Shown piece after piece: positions 34,502 through 44,935 of a stretch of 64,000 bases of DNA (within the stretch, counting starts at the first letter, position 1; the number at the start of each line of letters is the position of its first letter). The stretch covers positions 728,501-792,500 of the forward strand of contig WPIO01000072.1 in NCBI GenBank assembly GCA_009760855.2. Direction: 5' to 3'. The position numbers were made by a program, and so were the translations under genes. This DNA is from Cristatella mucedo (taxonomy: Eukaryota; Bryozoa; Phylactolaemata; Cristatellidae). The notes below the pieces were generated by a model. It was given only the letters and a program-made list of their open reading frames with translations. It was not told the DNA's origin and ran no database searches.

Positions 34502-37500
34502 CTTCAACGAGTCACATGAGAACGTAAGCAATGGCAGCAGAGATAAGACAGCAGCAAAAACGCTGTAGCACGGCAAGCAGCTTCTTGTTGGCTCTGAGCG
34601 GAGGAGCAAGCGAACAGACAGCATCTGGATGGTGAAGGCTCGGCAGGTGAACTGAAAAAGTGAGGCTGCAGCAGGACTGCTGACAGGCAGATGCTGCTGC
34701 AGCTAAAGACATCAATACCGTCCTAGCTCTCAAGTCCAGTGAACATTCAGCAGAGGAGGGCACGTGCCAAAGTGCTTGCCCACATCGAGGGCCGGCAGCT
34801 TTGGGTAAAGGGATGGGCCACGCGACACAGACATCACGAATCACGTGACTCGCACGCCCGAGCGAAGCGCTTGCACGTCGATGCTCGCTGCCGTCCACTC
34901 ACGAGTGCTGTGAGACTTTCCAAGAAGGGCAGCAGGTTGAGCAGCTCACGATCGTCCGGATCCGTGAACCAGCTTTCGATGGGGATCCCGTTATCCAGCT
35001 GCAACCGTGAGAGAGCGGCAGTCAGTTTACGAGCTGCAAGCTTTAAAACGCGGCGGCTAACCTTCTAGGCTGAACCACGATGCTGCCACCAGAGGGCGTT
35101 TCAGCGATGGTCAAAAAGCGATGTGGCAGCACCGTAGCTGCTACAGTGTGGTCTGAGCCGACTCGGGCACACCCCAGTGACCTCCCCACTAAACGCCTCC
35201 TTTCCGAAACCCATCCTTAGGACTCAGCTTTGCTTCTCACTTTTATGTGGCTGCATCGTAAGATTAAGCCAGTAGGCTGCCGTAGGTGCACCGAAAGCCA
35301 CTTGGATTCCGAGCATGCTATAGAAAACTCGTCAATGCAACACGTACCGTCGGACCCAAGGATCTCAAAGCTTCGCACTAATCGGGGTGGACAAAACAAA
35401 GAAAACGTGATAGGCACAGCTGAGTCAGGAGTGCAGTCGAGGAAGCAAGTAGTGTGGAAGCAGCAGCAGAGGAAGCAAGTAGTGTGGAAGCAGCAGCAGA
35501 GGACGGGTGGAAAAAAAGTGCCACAATCTCAGAAGGTGACAAGGTATCGTTGCATAGGAATTGTGGACGTGAGTTCTACCATCTAGGATATTCAGAACAA
35601 CAGCTTCTGTTGGCAACAGTCTTTAAGCAAAGGAATGGAACTGCTATTTCAATGCTCATAGAAGAACTTGGGGCAAGGAGGCTGAAAATCGTGCAGCTGC
35701 TCAGCCAGAAAATGTAATGTAATGTATCTCAGTCTGTAACTCCACAAAGACTATAAGGGTGTTACGCAGGAGAGTTTTGCACAGCCTAAACGGGCTTTCG
35801 ATACACATTCGGTAGCCAACAGACTTCATCTCACACAACAATCATGGAAACCGAGTTCCATAGTCTCGGACCTGCAGAGCTAAAACTTCTGTCGCCAACG
35901 GTCTTTAAGCGGAGAAATGAAACAGCTGTGTATAATAATAATAATAATAACAATAATAATAATGCACTTGATAAAGCACCCTCAGAGAACTCAATCTCTC
36001 TCTAGGCGCTTTACATTTGCTGCAAAGGGAAATGCTATTGAATGGTGAGTAATATCATGCTTGATAAACGAACGAAATGAATAACATGGTTAGGGGTGAC
36101 ATGCACAGGGTCAGCATGCAAATGTGGTTAGTGGCAGCATGCACAGTGGCATAAGCTCAGCCGAAGCAGGCCTTTGGGTCAAGAAAAAACTTTGATTGGC
36201 ATCTGTTGATTGAGGAGAAGTTATCCAAGCTCCTTTAAAGTAGGAGCCACAGGGTCAAACCTCTGGAATTTTTCAACTACCTCATGGAAATATTCATCCT
36301 AAGTTAGAGAAACTTAATAGTTCTTTTCGGAGGCCCAGCCAAAACTGAATTACAACCGACAGAACCCGGGAGCTAATAATAATAATACCTTTGCATAGCA
36401 CCCTCAGAGAACTTATCTCTTTCTAGGCACTTCACATTTGTTGCAAGGGAAGCACGATCAAATGGTTAATGTAAGATTTTTAGTCAGCCACCATGGCAGG
36501 CAGCACTGATTCTCAGAGAGGGATCTGACACAACGGCTAGCTGTGGAACCGAGTTTCTTAACGAATTTTTTTAAGCAGTCTTCAAAGAGGATACCTAAAT
36601 TTCGAGCAGATGATGATGGCCGCCTTTTCTAAAAGTGTTAGGACGGCTTCCGGTTGATTAACGAATGCAGAGCAAAGTTCTTACATTGACCCACAAGGTG
36701 TGCTACAGCTTGGCTTTTCCATACCAAGCTGAACTGCTGCACCAGTTTCAGCCTCCTCAAGCTCTCATGTAGGTCTGTATGGGCAATGAATTAGCTATTC
36801 CATTCCTCTGCTTGAATAATAACACAATTCTTTTGCATAGCACCCTAACAGAACTTAATCTCCATTCAGGTGCTTCACGTATGCCTCGAGCCTCAGCCAG
36901 ACCTTGGTCAGGGCAAGCACCTCAACCGCTGGACCAAACCAGCTCGGCAAAAGTAATGTACAGCAAAGACCGTTGGCTATGGAAGCTTTAGCTCTGCAGG
37001 TCCTAGACTGTGGAACTTGCTTTCACGATTCTTACGCAACGTCGACTACCCTCCTGCTGCTGACTATTGCACATCTTTTTCAGCGGTCCTGAGCTGCTAC
37101 TTCCATGTTATCTCACTACCTCAACTGCTCTCCTGACTATACTATGTGTCTCACCTCTCTTTGTTGCCTGAGATGAAGTCTGTTGGCTACCGAATTCGTA
37201 CCGAAAGCCCGCGTAGGCTGTGAGTTCGCTATACACAACTCTCCTGCGTAACACCAACGCAGTCTTTGTGGAGTTACAGATGGAGATACATACATACATC
37301 CCCAATTAGAAGGACAAAGACTCCTAGTCCAGCAGTACACTTGGTGATTCCTATGAGTATAAGTTTAGGTTTAATTACTGTTTAGTTGAAGAAACTTGGC
37401 CGGGATCCAGGATCTAATGTCTGCAAGGCAAGCGTCAATTTACCAATCGTTGCAGCAGATTCCGATGGATCAAATCACAAGTACAGCTGAGTATCGTCAG

Positions 37501-40500
37501 CATTGAAATGATAATCGGTTCCACGGGCCCAATCACTTGTCCAAGAGGGTCGGAACCTTGAGGAACTCCACCGGTGATTGGTCTGGTGGATGAGACCTCA
37601 CCTCGCGAGCTGTGTATTGAACACAATCAGACAAGTACGATCAAACCATGCCAGTGCCTCGTCTGCGAGATCGATGTTGTTATCAATCGTTCAAGTATGA
37701 CATCGTGATCATTGGTGTCGAAGGCAGCTGATAGATCTAGCAGCGCTAGGTCAGTGACATTCCTGTCATCGTTGCTGCATAGGATGTCATTGGTTACACG
37801 AACGAGAGCAGTTTCAATGGAGTGGCATTGCTTGAATCCCTACTGAAATTTTTCTGACAATTCTTTCTTGTCAACGTGTTCCACAGGCTGCTTAGCGACT
37901 ATCTTTTTGAGAATCCTGGACAAACAGGAGGACGAAAGGAGACTAAGCGATAATTAGCCAAGATATCTTACTCTAATCAAGGCTTTTAAAATATTGGTCC
38001 AACGGATTTAAATTTAAACTACGATTTTATCCAGAAGAATTAAAAACCCGAGTTCATGACTGGACTAAGTTCGTCGGCCAGTGAAGACCTGAGAGGCAAT
38101 AATATTAGGTGCTGAGCTCTTTTTTTTTAAAGCAAGACTTGATTAAGGTAACCAATTCTTTGGTCTTTGCCGAAGAGGTAAGGTGATCACTCTTCACGAC
38201 CCAGGTCTCAGCTGTATTGCCCACTGCAAGTGGTGGTGAAAGCCGTTAAGGCTCTTATGTCACTATACACATGAGGCTGTTAATTAAATCAGCTATCGTT
38301 TTTTCTTAGTAAGAAGCTGACAATTTCTAAACCGAGGATCAAATGTTGCGACTAAACGCATGCACAAGTCGGAAGTGGCCATAAGGAGGGGAAAATCCGA
38401 ACAACTTTTCCAACAAAAAAGGTTGAAAACTAATCAGACATACGGTTGATATCCAGGGAGTGAGACTGCTCAGCATTATTAAGCAATTGATTCACCGGCT
38501 TATAAATTGACTTCGGCTCTGACTGGCAAGACTGCAGTTTGCGACTGAAAACAGGAGCCCCGGTCTTTCTAAGCTTCCGGGCATAACAAAAGATGTAGTC
38601 TTTGAAACTGGCTTAGATAAGTGGCATATATCTGACACTAAATTCACGATGTAGCATTCAAACCTTTGCTGTACATGGAGCATGTTTTGAAGTTTTTTTG
38701 GTAAATTTTAGCTGGGACAGCCAAGGTCACCCCTTCAGCTTTTCCCAGGGTGGGGAAGCCGATGCTCTTTGCACATGTATTGCACAATCGTCAGCATCGT
38801 GACCCAAAGACACAACACTCGAACAAGGATGAAGGCAGCGCCCAGCATGAAGGCAGCTCGGCGAAGGGTTCATCATCAGCCAGCATCGGACTAGCAATGC
38901 ATTGCATCGGAAGCGACTTACATGATAGCCAAATGCTTGCGGGGAGTTGTCAACGATAATCGTCCGGCTGAGGTCACGATTCAGTATCGACAAGTCTTTC
39001 ACATAGTTGCCGTTCACGCAGATGCAGTGTTCGCGAAACAAGCGGTGCCTAAGAAAGCAGACGCAATGCACCTTAAATGCACAACGAAGCCGGCAGCGAG
39101 TAAACGGTTGCCCTTTGCTACTTGCAGACAACCCCATGGCAGACCAACCCGAACCAGGCACCGGTGCAGTGCTAAACATGATGGACAGAGGGAGTGAACC
39201 GTGCATGACTCGCCGCACGGCAGGCTCGGCAACATACTTAATCCAGCGTTTTTGCGGGTCCAAAAGATTCATCAGCTTATCGGCGTAAACTTTCTTCGAA
39301 GCAGTGAAGAGTATAACTTCATACAGCTGAGATACTCTATTTAAAAACTCTCTAAAATACGGCCTCGTTTTGACGTAGACCTGGAAAAAGTTTTGCGCAC
39401 AACCTCAGCAATGACAAGCGACTGAGAAAAAAGCACGCTGCTTGAAAGTCAACTTGCAAGCAAAAAGTGCAAAGCACACACAAAAACCATGGAAGTAAAG
39501 ACCGGTCTTATTACCGACTAGCTTAGCTGCAGGCAGGTCACGATGGTCGCAGGCGCCAGAACCGCACAGAGCGACGACATTTCTCGTGCCCGGCACAGCG
39601 AGTTGTCGAACTGCCTGCGTCGGCAGGCGGCCCGACTGGCAGAGGACAGCTCATTACCTCGTACTCGATTTCCTGGAAGAGCACAGGGAAGCAGAAGGAC
39701 GCGTCTTCGACCTCAGTCAGGCTGCAGTGCACCAGCGTCTCGTCCAGGTCGAGCACCAGCGAGAACTCAGGCGAGCTGCGAGTGCGAAGCGGAAGTGCTG
39801 GTGCGCGAGCCGGCGACTGTGCTACGACGAGCTCCAGAGGCGGCAGATGCTTGATAAAGGTGTACCTGCAAACGAAAGCCCGCCAGCCGGCGGCTACAAG
39901 CTAGCGGCGCCCGAGCCACATGCTGCGAGCGTGCCCACGCAGCAGCTGCAGCTGCTGCCTCCACTCGGCTCCGGGTCAGCGCATAGGCCAACGCTGGCAC
40001 AAGCCGACGACAAACTCGGTAAAAGCAGCACAGTGAGGCGACTTTCGTAAGAAAAAGAGAGCATAGAGGGGCAGAGGTATGACGAACGAGAGGGAAGCCC
40101 GAGGGTCGCACGGCGAGGGTATCGCATGCTGCGGTGCCACAGTGAACACCCACAACGATGCGCTCGGCAGGCTTGATTGGCATGCCAGTCGATCGCACTA
40201 GCGAGTTGCAGCGTGCAGCAACGCCTCCTTTTGGCAATTTTCGTCAAGCAGCCGCGGGAGGGTGGCAAGCGATCGTTAGGCACGATGCAAATGAGTCACC
40301 TCTTTCCTGGCAATCGAGTACCACGAAAGCAGCAGTGGCAGCCGAGGCTGACAGCCTTTCCTTTCCGGCTGCGGGCAGCGACTGGACAAAAACAAGCGTG
40401 CCTCCCGGCCGCGACCCGTGGTGATGCATGCTGCCCAAGGACTAGCTCGAAACGAATACTTACGGATCGAAGTCTTCCCACGCGGCGACGGCAGTAGCGC

Positions 40501-42527
40501 TCAGCTCCTCCGAGCCGCCGGCCGGCTCGACGCACATGCCCTCCGGCTCGGCACAAGCCTCCGTCATCTCGTCGTCGTCCAAGCACGACGGCAGCTCTCG
40601 CGACAGCAGTGAGCTCGACACGCAGTCGACGTGCAGAGGAAGCAGCTGAGTCCCGGCCGCCACTGCTGCCTCGGAGGCTGCCGCAACGCTGCTGCCACCG
40701 CTCTGGCAATGGCCACCACCAGCATCTACTGGAAGCCAGAAACGATCACACGGCTGGACAGCAGCAAACAGTGCTCGGCGGACTCGCCGTCCGAGGCGAC
40801 AGGACGCCGCTCTGCTCCAACGGCTTCCGATGCTAGAGAGTGTGCTCTCAGAGCCGCAGCTGGCAGATGACGGTCAGAGGAAGGCAGGCTTGCATCATCA
40901 ACAGAGCCAGTGGAACGCAGCGGGAATAGGAGCGACAAAGGCGATGACAATTTAAGTGCAGCGCCTCGGTAGACACGTGACCTCTGTGGCAAGCCAGCGA
41001 GCATGTGCCCCAGAGCTCCGAACGTGAACGCCTGAGGCATGCGGCAAGGCGGTCAGCGGGCAGGACCAGCCAAGGTCGGGCTTACCGCCGCAGTCGGAAA
41101 CAGCAGCGCAAACTTCGTTTAGATTCAGCTCGGCATTCTCAGACGAGTCGGCCTCCGACATAATCACGGCCTCACCTAAGAAAGATCGAGACATCGCTAG
41201 GGGTTAAGCCACAGCTCCCAGCTCCTTCGGCAAGGGCATCTCGGCCTAGCGGTGAGGACACGACAGAGTGCAGAGAACGATCGGCAAGAGCTAGCTTGTA
41301 CACCGAAGGCCTGCAGCAGCAGCTGCAGCAAGCGGTTGCTTCTGCAGCTGTTCCATCTGCTGCAGCAGCAACAAGCAGTTGATGCTGCAGCTGCTACATC
41401 TACGCATCTGCAGATGCTGTGGCAGCTTCAGGCCCACTTCCTGCAGGAGGCTTGAAATTCGTTTGTCCCTCGGCTCACAACAGCCTTCAGGTCCTAACAA
41501 TGGCCAATCACTGCAACTCGACACGGGTGTAAAAGTCCATGGAGGTGAGAGGTAGGGGTGAACAGTAGTCTCGAAACCTCAACCGGTAAATCGCAAGGTC
41601 TAGAAAACCAGAGAGTGTGGCACAGCTCTCCGATTGAGGCAGCATCCTGCATCCAGTCACTTTGGCAGACGGCCCTCAGAGGTCGTTCTCTATTTTTTAA
41701 ATTCTGTCACACAGTAAGTCACAATTTGTTTCGACACAGATTCTGCCAAGGACATCTCACCGTCGGCTCATTGCAAGCAGCAAGAACGTGTGCTAGCACA
41801 CGCCCGGGCACGCGCACGAACTCGACTTGGAGAATACGGCTCGTGCACGAGAGCTCGGCTCGTGCACGCAACAAACAAGTGCACTAAAGCCTGGGTGGGG
41901 GTTGCAGAACCATCAGAGCCTGCGGCTGCAGCTCACTGCTAAAGCATCGGTCTGGGAGGGAGGAGAAACTACACGCTGCATTCTTCCAGCTGCCTTCGGG
42001 TGAAGCATGGTCAAATCTGGGCGGGCTTGCGGCAACAAGAGCAAGTCAGCAGGAGCATGCTGAAGAAGACAGACATACTGCAGATGCACGACATCGTTGC
42101 ATCTGCAGGCAGCAAAATCTCATCCAGCTGGTCGCTCATTCTGACACTCGGCATGCTGCACAATTGCACACTTTCTGGCAAGACAAGAAGCAAAAGCTCC
42201 AGCTGCAGAAGACGGCCTCCACGCCCACCTCGCCCCATGCCCACTTGCAGCTTCCCTCAGTCTGTCACCCTCTCCCTGTCACACCGACAGCTTGCCGTCT
42301 AGCACGGGTCGGGTTGAGGGGGGACAGCCTGATCGGAAAAGGGCAGACCAGTATTGGGCATTTCCCCGCTCAAACTGAAGAGCGAGCGGATCACGACGGG
42401 ATGCCTAGGCGGCTCGACTCCGCCGATAGCTCACCCAGGCAGCAGCCGCCACTGCCGTCGTCGGCCGCCGACTCAGTCACGGGGTTGTTGGCTGGCAGCA
42501 GGGGAGTCATCTTGCGCACTTTTCTGT
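34436..42527 (-). CDS. CTDSPL2: CTD small phosphatase-like protein 2 homologue, 5' end unresolved
   Basis: A HAD-superfamily Asp-dependent Ser/Thr phosphatase of the FCP1/SCP group; relatives act in the nucleus on proteins including the RNA polymerase II C-terminal domain. Secure exons, in transcript order, are about 40677-40464, 39865-39658, 39380-39238, 39048-38922, 34998-34903 and 34501-34436. Their phases agree, and the joined C-terminus aligns residue for residue in length with human CTDSPL2. Landmarks are catalytic [38 protein letters not shown] and NGIPIESW, ending HLRELLPKD. Two further acidic or serine-rich exons (42527-42435 and 41175-41086) fit by splice sites and phase only. The basic N-terminus and start codon were not found, so the span is a minimum. 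A 3.9-kb intron (34999-38921) holds LINEs and SINEs. Confidence 0.9.
34903..34998 (-). CDS. CTDSPL2: CTDSPL2 penultimate exon
   Basis: 32 codons, acceptor CACGGTTGCAG, donor CTC|GTGAGT. Encodes NGIPIESWF and LLPFLESL, phase 0 at both ends. Confidence 0.93.
35219..35332 (+). mobile_element. LINE lineage A, small 3' fragment
   Basis: Plus-strand piece with CTCAGCTTTGCTTCTCACTTT and CACCGAAAGCC, diverged from the 3' terminus of lineage A. It lies in the large CTDSPL2 intron. Confidence 0.45.
35395..35925 (-). mobile_element. Two tandem LINE lineage A 3' ends
   Basis: A diverged minus-strand terminus (about 35395-35700, with GTCTTTAAGCAAAGGAATGG) is followed by a second, cleaner one (35705-35925) with the tail repeat TGTAATGTAATGTA at 35713. 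The first carries a 30-bp tandem duplication. Confidence 0.7.
35439..35498. repeat. Exact 30-bp tandem duplication
   Basis: Two identical adjacent 30-base units, each containing GGAAGCAAGTAGTGTGGAAG, inside a lineage A fragment. A third partial unit follows. Confidence 0.92.
35932..36165 (-). mobile_element. LINE lineage B, 3' end with (ATT)n tail
   Basis: Minus-strand terminus with an ATT-type repeat tail at 35932-35960, then TTGATAAAGCACCCTCAGAG, GCAAATGTGGTTAGTGGCAG. It abuts the preceding lineage A fragment. Confidence 0.8.
36375..36475 (-). mobile_element. LINE lineage B, tail fragment
   Basis: Minus-strand last ~100 bases of lineage B with an (ATT)n tail, AGCACCCTCAGAGAACTT and CACATTTGTTGCAAGGG. 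Confidence 0.7.
36660..37295 (+). mobile_element. LINE lineage A, 3' end split by a SINE-2
   Basis: Plus-strand coding end (AGCAAAGTTCTTACATTGACC, CTATTCCATTCCTCTGCTT) stops at about 36812 and resumes at about 36956 (AGACCGTTGGCTATGGAAGC). It runs on to a tail of GATACATACATACAT. The insert is SINE-2. Confidence 0.82.
36812..36955 (-). mobile_element. SINE-2 inserted in a LINE lineage A
   Basis: The minus strand reads TGGTCCAGCGGTTGAGGTGC (A-box region), ACCAAGGTCTGGCTGAGGC, then CACCTGAATGGAGATTAAGT and GGGTGCTATGCAAAAG. It lacks the B-box region found at 43569-43725. Confidence 0.75.
37340..38130 (-). mobile_element. LINE lineage A, RT core fragment
   Basis: The minus strand decodes to an RT region with [30 protein letters not shown], a [11 protein letters not shown]-like YADD region and [13 protein letters not shown]. 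It is broken by stops and frameshifts and lies in the large CTDSPL2 intron. Confidence 0.78.
38165..38300 (+). mobile_element. SINE-1, internally deleted
   Basis: Plus-strand head GCCGAAGAGGTAAGGTGATC, then TATTGCCCACTGCAAGTGGTGGTG and a tail ending AATCAGCTA. The B box is lost in a short deletion. Confidence 0.75.
38922..39048 (-). CDS. CTDSPL2: CTDSPL2 exon with DNSP motif
   Basis: 127 bases, acceptor CTGCTTTCTTAG, donor CAT|GTAAGT. Encodes [26 protein letters not shown] and QAFGYH. The VDNSP segment carries a metal-binding Asp of the FCP1 homology domain. Confidence 0.95.
39238..39380 (-). CDS. CTDSPL2: CTDSPL2 exon with [11 protein letters not shown]
   Basis: 143 bases, acceptor CTTTTTCCAG, donor TTAA|GTATGT. 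Encodes [29 protein letters not shown] and NLLDPQKR. It ends in phase 2 and joins HRLFREHC in frame. Confidence 0.94.
39658..39865 (-). CDS. CTDSPL2: CTDSPL2 catalytic exon (DLDET)
   Basis: 208 bases, acceptor CGTTTGCAG, donor GAG|GTAATG. Encodes [30 protein letters not shown] and [11 protein letters not shown]. The two Asp of DLDET are the nucleophile and the acid/base of this enzyme class. Confidence 0.96.
40464..40677 (-). CDS. CTDSPL2: CTDSPL2 exon ending WEDFDP
   Basis: The 3' end is firm: GAAGACTTCGATCC|GTAAGT, matching the family EEDWEVFDPYYFIKH junction. The upstream part is acidic and Ser-rich ([16 protein letters not shown]). The 5' boundary is uncertain: AGs at 40678, 40666 and 40663 all give the needed phase. 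Confidence 0.75.
41086..41175 (-). CDS. CTDSPL2: Probable CTDSPL2 N-terminal exon (acidic)
   Basis: 90 bases with a good acceptor (GATCTTTCTTAG) and donor (GGCG|GTAAGC). Encodes [15 protein letters not shown]. It enters and leaves in phase 1, matching both neighbours. No sequence similarity supports it, because this part of the family is poorly conserved. Confidence 0.55.
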
Positions 42528-43375
42528 CTGCAATGATGGCGGTGCTCACGCGGCTCAGCTCTCCAGAGAAGGGCTCGGCGTCGCCGCGGCTTCGAGAGCT
42601 CTGACAAGGAGCTGCACATGCAGAGACAGGCCGAAAGACGAGGAGCGCACGGATGCACAAGTGCCGAGACGGACAGGCAGCAGTTGCGAGGGCTTCGGCA
42701 CGACGGGGCGTCGACAGACAAAGAGGACGGTAGCCTGCCGCCGCTGCAGCAGTCTCGAGGGCCGGACACATACTCGTGGCCCTTGTCGTCGGCCTGACGA
42801 CGCTCGACCTCCTGGCAGCATCGTTGTCGACGGCGGCCGGTGTGACGAGGCTGCAAGGCCCGTTGCTGCTGCCGCCGCCTCCGCCATTGTTGTTCGGGTC
42901 GTGCTCAACAGCGGCGGTGGCGCCGGCCTCGTGACGACAGCGCAACAGCGAGCCGTGTGCCGCAACAGCCGACGAGCCGCCAGCCGAAGCGACTGGCTTC
43001 GGTCTCGAGGCGCCACCAGCGCCGGGACTAGCCGATGCGATGAGCGAGCTACACCGGTCGCTCGTTGGCGAGTCGCTCGACGTGCTGACGGCCGCGACGG
43101 ACGTCGGCTTGCCGACGCTCGCTCGGCCTGTCGAGGCGGCGGCTGCCGGCGGCGGGCCGAGCGGGGCTTCCGAGCTAGCGCTGGCCCGACCAGACGAGGC
43201 GCTTCTCCGCTGCTACAAGTCAAGAAGCGCAAGAGGAAGCACCGGCGGCCCAGGCCGATACGCAGCTGCGAGGCGCAGCGCGTCACTGAGCAGTCGCACG
43301 TGACCAGTCTCGCAAGTGACCAGTCTCGCGAGTGACCTTCCGACTTGCTGTGCAGCCTGCAGAGTAATGTAAAGT
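41176..43375. other. GC-rich region with CTDSPL2 5' part, exons unresolved
   Basis: CpG-rich sequence with imperfect CTGCAG/CAG repeats (41300-41450, 42090-42230). Several long ORFs on both strands are alanine-, serine- and arginine-rich and overlap one another, so most are compositional. The missing start of CTDSPL2 may lie here or further up. A lysine/arginine-rich stretch KKRKRKHRRPRP on the plus strand near 43220 is probably incidental. Confidence 0.35.
42435..42527 (-). CDS. CTDSPL2: Possible CTDSPL2 N-terminal exon
   Basis: Encodes [15 protein letters not shown] and ESAADDGSG, between CATCATTGCAG and CCTGG|GTGAGC. It leaves in phase 1, as the next exon requires. PAN plus a Ser/Asp-rich stretch loosely recalls the FSPAN region of human CTDSPL2. 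The acceptor could also be at 42524. Confidence 0.4.
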
Positions 43376-43503
43376 TCAGCTGATTCAACAGCCTCAGGCA
43401 TACATACAGCGGCAGAAGACCACCTCATCGGCTATCGCCCACTTGCTTGGGGTGACCGACACAGCATTGCCTGCTACAGGACTCGAGCCCGAGAACTGGG
43501 TCG
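43376..43503 (-). mobile_element. SINE-1, diverged
   Basis: The minus strand ends GAATCAGCTGA, with GTCTTCTGCCGCTGTATG and a B-box-like GGGCTCGAGTCCTG. The body is diverged. Confidence 0.65.
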
Positions 43504-43592
43504 AGGTCGTAGACTCGAGCCCAGCGGCATATGTGGAACCCTGGATAGAGATTAAATTCTCTTAGGACGATATATATATATATATATATATT
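43504..43592 (+). mobile_element. SINE-2 3' part with (TA)n tail
   Basis: Plus-strand ACTCGAGCCCAGCGGCATATG, GATAGAGATTAAATTCTCTT, then (TA)n at 43570-43592. The TA tail is shared with the opposite-strand SINE-2 that follows. Confidence 0.68.
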
Positions 43593-43725
43593 CATTTATA
43601 TAGCGCCCCAAGAGAACTTAATCTCTATTCAGGCGCTTCAAATATGCCTCGGGGCTCGAGCCCACAACCTCAGCCAGACCTTGGTCGGGGCGAGCACCTT
43701 AACCACTGGACCAAACCAGCGCTAT
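43569..43725 (-). mobile_element. SINE-2, best copy in the window
   Basis: The minus strand starts TTGGTCCAGTGGTTAAGGTG (A box) and continues ACCAAGGTCTGGCTGAGG, GTGGGCTCGAGCCCCGAGGC (B-box variant) and GCGCCTGAATAGAGATTAAG, ending TATATAAATGAATATATA. It meets the plus-strand copy tail to tail. Confidence 0.8.
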
Positions 43726-43830
43726 ACAAATGACCGAGTACTAACAGAAGTTATGCCGCAGTTGCCCTCGTGCGAGTACGGTCGATGTATCTTAGCCAGT
43801 AGCTGCTGTAACTATTGGCAAACCGTACGT

Positions 43831-43996
43831 AATGGCTCACCACAGGTTAAGGTGGTTGCTTTTCACGACCTCGGGGTCCCGAGGTCGTGGATTCAAATCC
43901 TGTGGTGAGCTATCCTTTATTGCCGCTGCAAGCGGTGGTGACAGCCGTAAAGGCTCTTCTGTCCCTATACAAAAGAGGCTGTTGAATCAGCTAGCC
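43831..43996 (+). mobile_element. SINE-1, near full length
   Basis: Plus-strand GGTTAAGGTGGTTGCTTTTC, GAGGTCGTGGATTCAAATCC (B box with two changes), GCAAGCGGTGGTGACAGCC and a tail ending AATCAGCTAG. Confidence 0.87.
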
Positions 43997-44489
43997 TTTT
44001 TTGTTGTTGTACATTTCTGGTAAATACTGAAGAATGTGTTCTGTTTCATTGACTATCAAGAATTAGTGTTACAGTGGGTAAAATATCATGCAGGAACTTC
44101 TGAGCACTGAACCAGAGAAACCTGAAAGTAGACCTCATTTGTTGAGGCCGGTTAGCAACCGGATAACTCCATTACCGATGACTGCTTGCTGTTCCGGATT
44201 TCGGTGGTTGGGCTAGAGGCATTGCCCGGTTCACTAATTTGCATGCTGCACGATAACAATGCAAGAATAATCTGCTGGCAGAGCCAATCTGCTTTGTGGC
44301 AGTACCTGTAAAAATGGCCGACACCGGTTGCATTAGCAGTCATTAATTATCCGATGGCTAGCGTGTGCTGACATTTTAATGGGTTGGAGCACTAGGGAAA
44401 TTGGGCAGACACCCAGTATCCTCGGCTGCAACCGGCAGACCGTACCGACACGAGAGTGCCGTTAAAACAGCTACGGCACAGGGAGGCTG

Positions 44490-44935
44490 CCTTCCGGATT
44501 TTGTGTAGGGCCAGCTACGGTCTTACCATAAAGGGAAGCTTAGCAACCTAGAGATTGCTCAAAAGCTTGGGGATAAGTGAGAAAGCTGTCCGATGTAACA
44601 TTCTGAAAATGTCCGTGCTAAGGATGACGAAGAAACTGCCTGCGTATGGCCACCCTCGAGCTCCTACCGAAAGGATGATCGGCTTCTAAAAGTGGCATGT
44701 GTGAAGGCCCATTGTGTACCTGCTCGAGTCCGTGCCAAAGCACTCGAGCAAAGCACAAGCACAATCCACAGTGAGCTGACATTGAGGGGAATGCTCAATA
44801 AACACAGGCTTACGGCAAGAGTAGCAAAGAAAACTCAACTTCTGTCGAAATCCCACAAAGAAGCAAGCTTTGAATGGTAGTGGCATCACAGCCACTGGAC
44901 AACCAAAAATTGGAAGTTCAGCGTCGGCTGAGACC
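44490..44935 (+). pseudogene. Tc1/mariner-like transposase remnant
   Basis: Across shifting frames the plus strand gives a helix-turn-helix (LEIAQKLGISEKAVRCNILK), a GRPR-hook-like GHPRAPTERMI, then STIHSELTLRGMLNKHRL, RVAKKTQLLSKSHKEASFEW and HSHWT. This is the order of the N-terminal DNA-binding domain and linker of Tc1-type transposases. Stops and frameshifts are present and no DDE catalytic core follows. The terminal inverted repeats were not identified. Confidence 0.68.

Noticed and set aside
42391-43388. Long minus-strand ORFs (184 and 277 residues) and a 224-residue plus-strand ORF
   Set aside because: They overlap each other in GC-rich DNA and are low complexity. Only the small piece at 42435-42527 has splice sites of fitting phase.
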